This document shows, in pieces, positions 52,001 to 61,175 of a stretch of DNA of 64,000 nucleotides. The position numbers and the translations under genes were made by a program. Under the pieces are notes generated by a model that had not been told where the DNA came from, ran no database searches, and saw only the letters and a list, made by a program, of their open reading frames with translations. This DNA is from Yponomeuta sedellus (Eukaryota > Arthropoda > Insecta > Lepidoptera > Yponomeutidae). The stretch covers positions 23,909,714-23,973,713 of the forward strand of contig OW203725.1 in the NCBI GenBank assembly GCA_934045075.1, read 5' to 3'. Position 1 is the first letter of the stretch. Each line of letters starts with the position of its first letter.

Positions 52001-55000
52001 ATATTTTGTATAACATCACCCATATTTACACGTAATCACACCTGCATCTTATATATACTCGTACATATAACACTAACACATAGCACAGTTTTTTGTCCTT
52101 TTAATCTCCGCTAATCTAACTGACCGCAACGTGGTCTCGAGAGAATACCAGAGTTGTGGGTAGGTAACACTCCCGCAACACATGCTGAGTCGAGTCCACT
52201 TTAGGGACTCAATACTGAAAACCAATATCTGTCATTACTGTTGTTTTATGTTTATAATTGTTGTTTTTATTTTAATTTTTACGTATAATTGTTTCTATTG
52301 TTTTTACTTGTGTTCGTATTTAATTTCATTGTTATTAGTCCGTTTCGGTATGTTCGTTTTTTAGTATTGTGTTCGTAAATAAATATACTTCTTCTTCTTC
52401 TCTTCTTCTTCTTATTTTTCCAAAAAAATCTGTGAGGTATAGAAAATGTTGAGGTGCCACGCACTAGCGGGAAAATGGTTCCCAGTACGTGGTTTAAAAT
52501 CCTTATTTGAAGACCTCATTAGAGGAGGGCTATGTCCAGCAGTGGACTACATATTATAGCCTGAAGAAGAAGAAGAAGATTTGAAATCCGTTACAAAAAA
52601 AATCGCTACGATTTGCAGTGCGTGGTAAGCCTAAAGGTTAACGTGTGTCGACTGTACGATGTCTTATCCTGTTTACTTCTAATAACAATCGCTCGCACAT
52701 TCTGTAATGTTTGATAATTGTGAGCATCCACTATACTTTTAACGACTGAGGCGGAGCCCAAATGGAAGACTTTTGTCCCTGAATCTCTCGAAATGTCTCT
52801 GAATCGTAAAAAATGTCCTCCGAGTACTTGTAGCGGTCTCAACGCCTACGGTGTGCTGTCGTTTTAATCCCCGGTAATTGAGTGAAGCGTACGCTATGGA
52901 AGCAAATATTCTGAGATTACATTGTGTTGTAATTTACATGAAGTTAAAAAAGAAAAGGCGTTTTAAAAGAAAACACTGAACTTTTGTCCAGTCCGGTCTC
53001 TTGATGTCCTCGGTAACTTAAGGGACTTTTTGTACGGGGTACTTTTAGTCTTTCGTGTGCGTTATTCGATACAATTTATAAAAGATCTATATCGATTATC
53101 GACCGACAAAAAAGTACCTGGGGGATGAGTCCCTCGTCTGCGCAGGCCTTTAACGTGTTGGTTCGTATGTATTATAATATTATGTTCCCTCATATTTCCT
53201 TAGCCGGTGGAATTTTGACAAAAAGGATATCAATTGATTTGTCATGTTTGCGCGAGTATCCTGTTGATTATATAAAATCTATGTAGATTCGACAAAGATT
53301 TAGAAAACACTAAAAACAGAAAAAAATAACTGTTATATGAAAACTACCAACAAGACGACTGTTGACGATTATTTATGATTTTATTCCACTGGGGGCGCTA
53401 GCTAGCACCCCAATAATCGTAAATTGTTTTATAATGCGTTTTTTTTTCAAAAAGTACACATTGAAAATCTTAATGACCGTGATAGCTATTTTTATAACAT
53501 AGGTACAGCCTAGAACGTAGTATCATCCTAGGTCTTTAATCGATTAAACTCGTCGGTTCTAGACTGTAGGTTCTAAAAATTGTTGTCATATGTAGTAGTT
53601 AAGATTGTTATTGTTTATTTTTTGGAAAAAAAAACGTATTATAAAACAATTTATGATTTTTATACCGTTGGTAGCGCTAGTTAGCAGCCCCCAGCGCCTT
53701 CACTACGAAGCAGGCGGGACCCAAATTCAATATTGTAACTCATTGCGAGGCACCTACATTAGTCCCGTAGTAGTTAATGCCGGCATTCGTGTTTTTGGTT
53801 TTTTATTACAGACCAAATAGGGGATGTATTAGCAAAGGGGAAGATAAAAGTACCCGGAACCGGTGTGCGTGCATGCAACGACTTATGAACGTTGATGAAG
53901 CGAAGGTGATCTGTCAGGATCGTGGCAATTGGCAGTCCTTGGTCTCTGCCTACCCCTCTGGGATACAGGCGTGAGGTTATGTATGTATGTATGTATGTAT
54001 GTATGTATGTATGTATGTATGTATGTATGTATGTATGTATGTATGTATGTATGTATGTATGTATGTATGTATGTATGTATGTATGTATGTATGTATGTAT
54101 GTATGTATGTATGTATGTATGTATGTATGTATGTATGTATGTATGTATGAATTACAGTTTTTGACATAGGTATGGCACTAGCAAAAATTGTAACGGAATG
54201 GCATTTATAGTAACGAAGCAAGCACATTACAAACATGGAAATACGTGCGGACTGACGCCATTTGTACAAATACAGTGTTCAACGATTTTTTTTTTGGCCA
54301 TTTTCCTCCAAAATTATCAAGATTTTAAATACACACGCAGCTTAACACTTTTTACTACTTTTTAATACTTTTAACGTTTATTTCTTTCCGTGTTATTTTG
54401 CATACAAACATACCTATCAATTTTGTCATCTCAAAGTGGGTGATAGCCTCAGATCATGGATAAGGTGATAGCATAAATAAGTTTTAGAACTGTGTTTTAG
54501 GGCCAATGGCGGCCTATAGCGGTCGAAAGGGCAGATGGAGCTTAAGTAGGGTTCAACGCTATAATCATGGGAAACTATTTGTAAAAGTTCTTTGTCTGTA
54601 CAGATGTTTCATAGTAGGTGTGAATTTATCAATAATTAATTAGTACTTTACATTTTTCTTAATGGATACTAAGCAGTAAGTATACACGCCGGCCGCGCTG
54701 TCAATATATATTTTTTTTAATATTTTATGTATTTAATCGGTTTGTTTGTGCTACATTTTTGTTACTTTTCAACAACTTGTGTTTATCAACATACAAATAC
54801 TTCCTGTACAATGGACAACATTTCTTATTTCATTGTAGATGCGGTTAAAATATTAATAATCGTTGACAATATCAACCCTTTGTATGTCCCCACTGCTGGG
54901 GTACGGGTCTTTTCCTGCGCTCAAGTCCGGGTTGGTGGAGGATTTTAAGACAATCCTCTAACTAAGGCTCGCCTTACAATGTGCTTTGATTCGTCGTCGC

Positions 55001-57759
55001 CATCGTCATCGTCGTCAGGCTATACTAGTCCACTGCTGGACATAGCCCTCCCCTAATGAGCGCCATAGCGCCCTGTCTTCTTTGATTACGGAAACAAATT
55101 TTGAAGCCGCCCATAAGACATGGCTTAGCGACTGCTATTACATGACAGCCGGCACCAACGGCTTAACGTGCCTTGCGAAGCACGGAAGCGCTCGGAAAAA
55201 ATGCCACTAGCGGTAGTCACGGGATGGTCACCCATCCAGCACCTGACATTATAAGGCGTTGCGTGTATTTGGTAACATATTTTGAGCCCGATTTGAATGG
55301 CGCGTTTTTGTACCACGTGAGCAAATTAGGAGGAAATTACTTGTGCCGTGTTGTCTGCTAAGCGACGATATTTCACATTGAATAAAACTCTGCAAACTAA
55401 ACCATTTCTTGCCCACCATAACTGAAGGCTCAAATTCCCCCGCCAACTCCATTTAAATGCAATTTCTTTATCTGTTTTCTCTGCAGACATTCGACGAATG
55501 CGTCGAGACCGGCCAAGCTGATTGCGACCCTAGCAACATGTGGCTGCAAGTGCCATTTTTCTGTGGCCACTCCGCCCAGTGCTGGTAAATATGATCTGGT
55601 GCTATATTTAACCCGGAATTGATATAATAACTTCGTAATGAGATGGGTCTTGAGTAAGGGCCAAATGGTTGGAACTGAATGTCGGACGCAGATGTTGGTT
55701 GTGAGTGTGAAATTATTACAGAACGTAAACATCAATAACACTGTGTATAGGAATATAATTTAGTAAAATATATTTCTATAGGTAAACTGCACATTACTAA
55801 AACCTCCCTAATCAATACACATTGTCGAAGAAGCAAGTGAATTTGGAATTAGTTTAGTATCACCAACCTATTGGACCATGGGTGGACCACGACTTTATTT
55901 TTTTCCAGTGGTCCACCGTTAACATGATTTAAATCATTTTAAAATAATTTATTGCCCGTAGTCCACCTGATAGTTGTATATAATACTAGCTGACCCTTGG
56001 TGCCGCGTAACAGTCTTTCTGATTCTGTAATTTCTGAGATTCTTTAATTTTTTTTTATATATTTCTCTCCGTAAGAACCATCCTCGTACTTCAAGGAATA
56101 TACTAAAAAAAGAATTAGTGAAATCGGTTCAGCTGCTCTTGAGATTTGCGCTTACCAAAACATTCAGCGATTTTTATATTATAGAGAATATATGAAAATA
56201 TAAACATAGTGAAAAAGCGTTTGTCATTATTTATAATGCTGATCATGCTAATTGTGTATCTATGAGTATATAATCACAGTCAAAAGCATGTTGAGTGTTT
56301 ATTTAAAAAAGGTGGACCACGGGAAAAAATATTCCCGTGGGCCACCCATCTACTATAACTTGTCCAAGTAGGTGGACCACGGGCAAAAAAATAACCCCGT
56401 AGTCCACCCGGGTGGACTGCGATCCTCCACGGAAAAGGAGGGTCCTATTCTTCAGTAAATGCTTGTTCTTCAGTTCATAATGACCATTTTATTTAAGACC
56501 TACTGCTTTAAGCACAATCTATCAAATTACGTCACTACAAAGAAAATTTTTCTAAATGTATGTTCTATAAATAGTTTAAATAGTTAAGATTTTGGCTCTA
56601 TACTTTTGAATAAAAAAACTACCTACTATAAAACAAGAATGAAAGAATAAAACGATTTATTAAACTTGCCTGAAACGCGGTTCAATAACTATGTTTGTGC
56701 TTTGTGCCAAAAGGGCTACTATAACATTATTTAAACCTGCTCGGACTTTTCCGATATAACAACACCCGTAAGTAAATCCGGACTAAAAGTCTACAAGGAT
56801 TATTTAGATGACAATGATGTCTGGAACTAAAGAGTTCTATGTTTTATAATAATTATGTAAACTATGTTAATTAAGGACTTTGAAAAGACTAAGTTTGGAG
56901 TTTTATTGTTCATTTTTCTCCAAAATGATCTAGATTTTTAAATGGACAACTAGTTTGAATTGTAACGTTCATAAGCCACAGTTTCTGCGCTACTTTGATT
57001 AAAACCTTTTCATTTCAAGTTATGATTTTGATTGATATGATTTCATTGGTGGCGCTATTTAGATGACAATGAGGTCTGGAATTAAGCCAGTACAATGCAT
57101 GAGTTCTATGTTTTATAATAATTATGTAAACTATGTTAATTAAGGACTTTGAAAAGACTAAGTTTGGAGTTTTTTTGTCCATTTTTTCTCCAAAATGATC
57201 TAGATTTTGAATGTGACACCTAGTTTGAATTGTTACGTTCATTAAGCCGCAGTTTCTGCGCTACTTTGAATATAACCTTTTCATTTAATTTCATTTCACG
57301 TCCGTAAGCGAATTGCTCCACCGAAGACTCTTAAACCTGTGCGTCGGTACTGCAATTAGGTATTTTATCCAACGGCCCTCTTCCCACAGGAAACCCGGCA
57401 GCAGATGGGCCCTGGAGCAGGCGAAACAGAACCTAGTCAACCACTACTTAGTCGTCGGCGTCACAGAGGAGATGCTCGACTTCATAACAGTCCTAGAAGC
57501 AGCTTTGCCGCGCCTCTTCAAAGGAGCCACGGATCACTACTTGAACAGCAACAAATCCCACCTGAGACAGACCAGCTCCAAGCTAGAGCCTTCTAGAAAG
57601 ACCGTTGAGACCATACAACAGTCGGTCGTGTGGAAAATGGAGAATGAACTGTACGAGTTCGCTTTGGAGCAATTCAAGTTTGTCAAGAGAAAAGTGCTGC
57701 TAAGGGAGCAGAGTAGCGTCGCGCAGATATTCTTCTACGAGAAGATTCGGCCGAAGTGA
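39893..57759 (+). CDS. Hs2st: Heparan sulfate 2-O-sulfotransferase, complete, 5 coding exons
   Basis: Exons 39893-40004, 40082-40385, 42692-42830, 55487-55584 and 57390-57759 splice in phase to 340 residues; vertebrate HS2ST1 is 356. It is a type II Golgi membrane protein: cytosolic stub, signal-anchor at about 8-23, then a coiled stem (RLEESYYKL). The 5' PAPS loop is [10 protein letters not shown] (69-78). YHGH (128-131) matches the catalytic histidine region. The 3' phosphate segment is [16 protein letters not shown] (152-167). TFDEC and CGHSAQCW carry conserved cysteines, and [15 protein letters not shown] is near the C-terminus. N-glycosylation sequons are N97-IT and N116-VT. Known function: transfers sulfate from PAPS to the 2-O of iduronic acid in heparan sulfate, which affects FGF and other ligand signalling. 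All introns are GT-AG. Intron 3 (12.7 kb) hosts a THAP gene. Confidence 0.95.
40082..40385 (+). CDS. Hs2st: Hs2st exon 2, PAPS-binding loop and catalytic His
   Basis: Begins [10 protein letters not shown] after the split codon and contains [29 protein letters not shown] and [13 protein letters not shown]. Donor GAACG|gtgagt. Confidence 0.95.
40438..40605 (-). mobile_element. tRNA-derived SINE (shared-core family)
   Basis: Plus strand: gtaaccaggaagagacatca, then ggccatttgtacaaactcc and an inverted, mutated B box (gggaatcaaacccaaaacc). In Hs2st intron 2. Confidence 0.6.
40606..41400. other. Hs2st intron 2 sequence, no feature seen
   Basis: AT-rich; small spurious frames only. Confidence 0.4.
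41401..41830. mobile_element. SINE body fragment (+) and RTE-like fragment (-)
   Basis: 41415-41615 matches the body of the SINE at 26712-26955 (aagttatgtacattttgtga, ggcccaattatgaggctaag). 41735-41830 (cccactgttgcagcgtgcag, gcccaccacagattg) looks like an inverted degraded LINE 3' end. Confidence 0.5.
41949..42199 (+). mobile_element. Complete tRNA-derived SINE with (ATTT)n tail
   Basis: The tRNA-like head has box A tggcgcagtggtttagc and box B gggttcgatcccc. The body ends gatctgtgtaatatgtccgt and a (atttt/attt)n tail follows. Direct repeats ataatatt flank it at 41941-41948 and 42200-42207. It is the full-length relative of the truncated copies at 20997 and 22221. Confidence 0.82.
42446..42545 (+). 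mobile_element. 5S-derived SINE, 3' fragment
   Basis: acccggacttggcccccgtg through ggggacatacaagggttgat. Confidence 0.72.
42692..42830 (+). CDS. Hs2st: Hs2st exon 3
   Basis: Acceptor caatttcag|GTTAGG. Encodes [20 protein letters not shown] and the following [10 protein letters not shown]. Donor AAAATG|gtaagt, phase 0. The family usually has RDP where this protein has RKP. Confidence 0.95.
42880..43236. repeat. Palindromic MITE interrupted by a SINE
   Basis: Left arm aacacgagcactagacataa and right arm (gccgaaacgtcggaaaattg, cagttttaattacg) belong to the family of 58105-58315. The SINE at 42945-43112 splits it. Confidence 0.65.
42945..43112. mobile_element. Fold-back tRNA-like SINE
   Basis: A minus-oriented unit with tail actatttctatttttaatgc is followed by a short inverted copy (ccggcatgggtgaaattttt). 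Target-site duplication cgtttattac at 42935-42944 and 43113-43122. Confidence 0.85.
43389..43548 (-). mobile_element. tRNA-like SINE, monomeric full-length copy (160 bp)
   Basis: Read on minus it begins tcggatggagtcgcccattg, has A box gctcaattggtagagcgc and B box gggttcgaatcccgg, and ends ttagtgcattaaaaataaaa. Target-site duplication tacatcctca at 43379-43388 and 43549-43558. This copy defines the monomer. Confidence 0.85.
44215..44835. repeat. 47-bp minisatellite, ~13 units
   Basis: The unit reads gaacataaaacttcaacttc, then accgcagtggagaggaacct and gctcatt. Inner units differ by one to three bases, while the first two and the last are clearly more diverged. The period is not a multiple of three, so it is not coding. 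Confidence 0.93.
44955..45160 (+). mobile_element. tRNA-derived SINE (shared-core family)
   Basis: Head: ccgctaaggcgcttggttac and gtgggttcgattcccac. Core: tttgtacaagtggccacagt and tgatgtccttgcctggttat. It lies inside the Harbinger-like element. Confidence 0.7.
45735..45835 (+). mobile_element. Retroelement tail (family of 5946-6037)
   Basis: gggttaatccagggtgtcag, then ccgtttagatgtgaagaagt and acaaacatacacactcacaa. Confidence 0.55.
46060..46210. repeat. Short tandem repeat, ~45-bp period, 3 units
   Basis: Repeats of ttcgcaactggttacgaac followed by aaggactttttcttcttt, three diverged units. Confidence 0.6.
46380..46530 (-). mobile_element. LINE 3' fragment, (ATGT)-tailed family
   Basis: Plus strand: acatacatacacacacaacc, then gccacttgccacgatcctga and gttgcatgcacgcagg. 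Confidence 0.7.
46622..47119. mobile_element. Short non-autonomous hAT element (498 bp)
   Basis: Ends caggggcggatct and agatccggccctg (inverted) with the 8-bp duplication gtcctagc at 46614-46621 and 47120-47127. Subterminal ggggccc motifs. Inside is a degraded LINE 3' end (46700-46850). Confidence 0.87.
47593..47747 (-). mobile_element. Fold-back tRNA-like SINE
   Basis: A minus-oriented unit with tail tatactatttttatttttaa is followed by a 19-bp inverted segment (cacggatagccagaggttg). Target-site duplication tcattgaaaat at 47582-47592 and 47748-47758. Confidence 0.85.
48313..48555. repeat. Two tandem repeats just upstream of the THAP gene
   Basis: 48313-48420: a 57-bp direct repeat (tgtaacgctgttgagttgaa, caatacttcctccagctttc) in two copies. 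48428-48555: a ~30-bp unit (gagataggactccttgtgca, gtgacaatat) in four copies ending 19 bases before the ATG. They may form the 5' UTR or promoter. Confidence 0.85.
48574..48625 (+). CDS. THAP gene exon 1
   Basis: Encodes [17 protein letters not shown] plus one base; donor TGAAG|gtaagt. Contains the first two zinc ligands. Confidence 0.8.
48574..49787 (+). CDS. THAP-domain protein, 6 exons, nested in Hs2st intron 3
   Basis: Exons 48574-48625, 48811-49014, 49236-49319, 49397-49480, 49558-49641 and 49729-49787 splice in phase to 188 residues. Residues 1-85 form a THAP domain, a C2CH zinc finger that binds DNA: C7-x3-C11, P26, W36, C59 and the AVPTLF motif (78-83). The fourth ligand of the family, a His in C-x2-H, is Tyr62 here (CQRYF), so zinc binding may be impaired. 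Residues 86-169 are three 28-residue copies (VDVQCC...NPDPVPIDA...TSCGSR) from triplicated exons. The last exon ends ATVKQI and TAA; a possible AATAAA lies near 49883. The final exon could be read in another frame if a different acceptor is used. Not assigned to a named gene; THAP genes can derive from P-element-like transposases. Confidence 0.78.
48811..49014 (+). CDS. THAP gene exon 2
   Basis: Acceptor tctgttcag|GTACCC. Encodes [31 protein letters not shown] and AVPTLFLP. Donor ACCAG|gtttgc. Confidence 0.85.
49236..49641 (+). CDS. THAP gene exons 3-5, one 84-nt exon in three tandem copies
   Basis: Three exons 49236-49319, 49397-49480 and 49558-49641 each have acceptor ttatttacag|TGGAC and donor CAG|gtaaaa, with an exact 161-bp spacing. 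Copies 2 and 3 are closest to each other. Exon length 84 (28 codons) means any number of copies keeps the frame. Confidence 0.82.
49729..49787 (+). CDS. THAP gene terminal exon
   Basis: Acceptor gattacag|GCAAAC. In phase it encodes [19 protein letters not shown] (first Gly split) and stops. A second frame ([20 protein letters not shown]) is open here and would need a different acceptor phase. Confidence 0.55.
50268..50407 (+). mobile_element. Fold-back tRNA-like SINE
   Basis: It starts tttaaaaacctatttagagg, inverts within ~30 bases to a B box unit (ccggttcgaatcccgg), and ends tgcattaaaaataaaaatag. Target-site duplication gtgtgtacgta at 50257-50267 and 50408-50418. Confidence 0.85.
50672..50815 (-). 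mobile_element. LINE 3' end with (GATA)n tail
   Basis: Inverted copy of the 1328-1487 family, short tail gatagatagatag. Confidence 0.7.
51212..51690 (+). mobile_element. 5S-derived SINE interrupted by an RTE 3' end
   Basis: The head is cgtggcctagtcgaatcg. It resumes at ~51355 after an inverted RTE tail (51229-51353), duplicating ctagtcgaatcg. The 5S-like ctaagcaacaatagacgcga and gatgggtgaccgtcc follow. Confidence 0.8.
51691..52504. other. Hs2st intron 3 sequence, no gene seen
   Basis: T-rich stretches and a (TTC)n-like run at 52389-52414. Confidence 0.4.
52505..52582 (+). mobile_element. RTE-type LINE 3' end with (GAA)n tail
   Basis: ttagaggagggctatgtcca, then gcagtggactacatattata and gaagaagaagaaga. 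Confidence 0.7.
52996..53165 (+). repeat. Dispersed repeat shared with 30190-30335
   Basis: gtacttttagtctttcgtgt, gatctatatcgattatcgac, gcgcaggcctttaacgtgtt. Confidence 0.55.
53380..53700. mobile_element. MITE of the 37850-38200 family, rearranged
   Basis: gattttattccactgggggc and ttttataccgttggtagcgc bound a segment with inverted aattgttttataatgcg and cgtattataaaacaattt. Confidence 0.55.
53805..54149 (+). mobile_element. LINE 3' fragment with expanded (ATGT)n tail
   Basis: The coding end reads [20 protein letters not shown], then [13 protein letters not shown] and stop. It is followed by ~174 bp of perfect ATGT from 53976, the longest tail of this family here. Confidence 0.82.
54200..54290 (-). 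mobile_element. tRNA-SINE core fragment
   Basis: cacattacaaacatggaaat and gacgccatttgtacaaatac match the shared core of the 40438/62497 family. Confidence 0.5.
54871..55250 (-). mobile_element. 5S-derived SINE interrupted by an RTE 3' end
   Basis: 3' half at 54871-54985, 5' half at about 55100-55250. The inverted RTE tail (54990-55085) between them is flanked by ctttgatt. Confidence 0.78.
55487..55584 (+). CDS. Hs2st: Hs2st exon 4
   Basis: Acceptor tctctgcag|ACATTC. Encodes [20 protein letters not shown], then [12 protein letters not shown], and a split Trp codon. Donor GCTG|gtaaat. Confidence 0.94.
55872..56420. repeat. Cluster of inverted GTGGACCACGGG motifs in Hs2st intron 4
   Basis: ggtggaccacg and its inverse recur at 55880, 55905, 55975, 56313, 56335, 56371 and 56398. 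The 56312-56348 pair forms a hairpin (accacgggaaaaaatattcc). A retroelement fragment (55985-56210, cgtaagaaccatcctcgtac) lies between. Possibly a TIR element bounded by this motif. Confidence 0.55.
56810..57300 (+). repeat. Direct repeat of a retroelement 3' end, ~245-bp spacing
   Basis: 56816-57015 and 57061-57290 share gatgacaatgatgtctggaa, gagttctatgttttataata and caaaatgatctagatttt. They end at tttgattaaaaccttttcat. The second abuts Hs2st exon 5 by ~90 bp. Confidence 0.75.
57390..57759 (+). CDS. Hs2st: Hs2st exon 5, C-terminus and stop
   Basis: Acceptor cttcccacag|GAAACC. Encodes [40 protein letters not shown] and a C-terminus ending FFYEKIRPK before TGA at 57757-57759. Confidence 0.96.
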
Positions 57760-58104
57760 AGTCTTATGTCGGTGCAGTAAGGTAGTTATCGAGTTACTTA
57801 TATCATAATTTCACGATCATTCCATTTAGATTTCGCGCTTCAAAAGTTATTTATTTTTTAGTTTATTAGCTGCGCTGTCAAGCGAATTTGAACCTCAAAG
57901 TGTAGTGGTTGAGACTGTTGATAAGTCTCGAATTTTCTGTCTTGTTTTGTTCTTTGACTCAAAATAGAACTAAGAGGTAGTTACTGGGCTGGGAAATAAT
58001 ATTTTGCACTTTATGTTGCATAGTACTGTCCAGGCTATCATAATAGTCATACAGATCTTCTCTTCCAGAGAGAGAAAGGCTTGTTAAGAATGGTTCACGA
58101 ATGT
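57760..58104. other. Hs2st 3' flank / probable 3' UTR
   Basis: No repeat or gene seen. No canonical AATAAA stands out in the first 350 bases, so the cleavage site is unresolved. Confidence 0.35.
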
Positions 58105-58315
58105 ACATTGTAAAAACTGTACTTACACGGATTTTACTCGTTTAATTTTACACTTTTTACAATTTTCCGACGTTACGGCACTTTTTCAAGTACCGGAGAC
58201 CACGGTACTTGAGAAAGTGTCGAAATGTCGGAAAATTGTAAAAATGTAAAATTAAACGAGTAAAGTTCGTGTAAATACAGTTTTTATTGTGTCTAGTGCT
58301 TGTATCAACCTTAGA
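58105..58315. mobile_element. Palindromic MITE
   Basis: Left arm ttactcgtttaattttacac, right arm its inverse, centre with gtaccggagaccacggtact. Arms are ~85 bp. Family copies at 3786 and 42880. Confidence 0.7.
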
Positions 58316-58547
58316 AAATGCTAGAATGTACATTGTGTACAAGTGAAGTTTGTTCTCCTGTGCCGCGTTTCATAAAACTACAATCCATAGTTCATTATGA
58401 CAAAAAGATGTACATTGCGTGGCCAAGAATTCCTAACTTGCGGCTTGATCGACTAAGTAATGTACAAAGAATTGACATAGTAAACTGTGAATTGTAGTTC
58501 TATCAATTAAGCCCTATGGATAATACCAACCTGTTATCAATACGCAA

Positions 58548-58905
58548 AACAATATTGTATGTCCCCACTGCTGGGGCACGGGTCTCTTCCTGCATCGCAG
58601 GAAGGTCAGACCATACTCCACCACGGGGGCCAAGTCCGGGTTGGTGGAGGATTGTAAGACAGTGGCGGGCCTTACTGTCAGAAGTTATCAAACCGCCTAT
58701 AAGGCCTTTGACATGGCTTGACGACTGCCATTACATGACAGCCGGCACCAACGGCTTAACATGCCTTGCGAGCACGGAAACGCTCGGAAAAATGTCACTA
58801 GCGGCAGTCACAAGACGGTCACCCATCCAGCACCTAACCGCGCTTGTAGTTGCTTAACTCAAGTAATTGATTCCAATCACTCGGTTCGACTAGACCACGA
58901 GCGCT
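58548..58905 (-). mobile_element. 5S-derived SINE, near full-length copy
   Basis: On minus: gtggtctagtcgaaccgagt, box A-like gagttaagcaactac, aagcgcggttag, box C-like ctggatgggtgaccgtc, then the body to ggggacatacaatattg. Best copy for aligning with 5S rRNA. Confidence 0.82.
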
Positions 58906-59310
58906 TAAACAATATTTACTGCACATTTAAAATATGTGTACAAAGCCGAGGTCAATACCAGCGAGTGTTTACCTAACAACAATATTTAATTTTATTAAGT
59001 TAACCTAACAATATTTTTATTTCGCCACTCAAAGCGTTGAAACTGTTTTGCGTAGTGAAATCAGATTGTTTTGTTTAATGTTTTTCAAAGGCATCGCAAA
59101 CTTCGAACATATTGTTATTTGCTATGTTCGAGTTATAACAAGATAACTTAAAATACTCAGTTACAAATGATCCAAAGGGTTCTAACAAGTGGCACAGTTA
59201 TTATCGAATTGAATCCTACTGCTATCTTCCTTAGAAAGGCAGAGGAAAGCTTGTGAATTTTATTTAAACTTCAGAGCCCTGTTTCATAGGATTAGCAATA
59301 AGTAATCATC

Positions 59311-59582
59311 ATCATCAATCCTTGTATGTCCCCACTGCTGGGGCACGGGTCTCTTCCTGCATCGCAGGCAGGTTAGGCTATACTCCACCTCAACTTAACA
59401 ATCGTTATCGTTATCAATCCTTGTATGTCCCCACTGCTGGGGCACGGGTCTCTTCCTGCATCGCAGGAAGGTTAGGCCATACTCCACCTCAACTTAACAA
59501 TCGTTATCGTTATCAACCCTTGTATTTCCCCACTGCTGGGGCACGGGTCTCTTCCTGCATCGCAGGAAGGTTATGCCATAAC
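59311..59582 (-). repeat. 99-bp tandem triplication of the 5S-SINE 3' end
   Basis: Three units start near 59322, 59421 and 59520. Each has ccccactgctggggcacggg, ctcttcctgcatcgcagg and a (cgttat)-like spacer. Confidence 0.88.
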
Positions 59583-61175
59583 AATAACCACTTACTATGG
59601 GAAAAACTTTGTAAGTTGACAATTATTTTTATTTTATTTATTTGGTGTAAAAAACAGATCGAATTGTAAGATTATTACTAATTGTATCTTTACGAAACAT
59701 GGCCCTGACATACAAATACTTGTAAAAGTCTTGGGAACCCTTGGCTCGAGTCTAATTGCCGTTCTAATAGAAATACTTGTTTTTACTGCAAAATGCTTAT
59801 TTTTGTGGCTAATCACTACTGGTAATATAATAGACGCAAAACCTGCAAATAGTTCTAATGATTGATTTTAATATCTCAATAAAAAAATGCGTTTAACTTG
59901 AAGTCAAAGTCGTTTGAAATAAAATAAAAACTAAGTAACCCAGAAATTGCGACTTTATCAACGTTACAGTATGAACAATGCATACGACAATACAATGTGC
60001 AAAAATACCTTCGAACTTCTAGTCTAGTCTTTTCAAATGTGGTCCCTATTTAATAACGTTTAATACTTCATTAAAAAAATATGTCCCAGGCAATACAGCG
60101 TCCGAGTGGACCCTTCACCCATCTAGTGTGAGTGAAGGTAGATAATTTATAGAGCAAAGTTTACTGTGAAAGTTAACAGAGAACATAATATTTTCAAACC
60201 TGGAACTCTTAACCTGATTCGACACATAATTTTTTTACAGTCCGTTTTTGACAAAATAAAAATATATTTCAACATAAAGAATTTATATTCTCCCCTATTC
60301 GTTGAATGTACAACGTTGGTCGTCGTTGCCTTCGTCGAATCGTGTTTGTAGAGAAGAAAAAAAAACGAAACAAATTTATCTCATTGGTTAAAACAGATTT
60401 TGCGTCTATTCTATTAAGTAGATAATATGTTAATGTAGAATTAAAAAGACATTATATTTCTCATTATGAACTTAGTAAAGAGCATACCCTCACGGCCGTA
60501 TCCTAGATACCAAAATGTTTGGGATAAGCTCGTGGGTTGGTTATGTTAGTGACTCAATTTAAGCTTAGGTGAATTTACTTAAACTCTAATGTGATATTTT
60601 TTTAATCCATCCAACGATTTGTTGAACTATTTTGTTTTTGTTTGACGTATTCAATACTAGACCTTATACTAATATTATATAAGGTCTATTGTAGAGTTAA
60701 GCACATTCAGTGTGGACATCATGAACTAGTTAAGAGCTTTAGAACTTTATCTCATCAATGAATAAAAATGTAACTACTCAAATCCTTAGTATTACACGTA
60801 AGTTAATACGACAAGGTTCTGGCTTCTGGAACGAGCGCAGTCGGCGTTTCTCGTACGTTAATAAGCTGTTAACTAGCTGTTAACAGTTTCCAGTTGTTAC
60901 TTTGTTCCTTCATGTACATTTACTGCTACTTTTAAATCCTTCACTTATATCCTCTGTACACTTGAATATTAAAAGACAAAATATAATAATAATTTAATGA
61001 CATAAATGTAAATTACGAATAAGTGAATCCGGACTCAAGCTAATGCTATAAATATACTGTTCCAAACAATTAGAGGAATAACATTTCAAAGTAGAATAAA
61101 AAGGAGATATTTTGTTTTGGAATGTTAATTTAATATTTTAATAAAAATACTTAATTACTTAATTAATTCTTATCT
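59583..61175. other. Intergenic AT-rich sequence
   Basis: No gene seen. 60081-60140 (tcccaggcaatacagcgtcc, catctagtgtgagtgaag) repeats a segment at 15690-15745. Confidence 0.4.

Noticed and set aside
53883..54269. YIHT and MYVC repeat frames on both strands
   Set aside because: Artefacts of the (ATGT)n tail of a LINE.
55430..55741. 103-residue minus-strand frame
   Set aside because: Antisense shadow of Hs2st exon 4.
58516..58857. 113-residue open frame
   Set aside because: Translation of an inverted 5S SINE; the same frame appears in other SINE copies.
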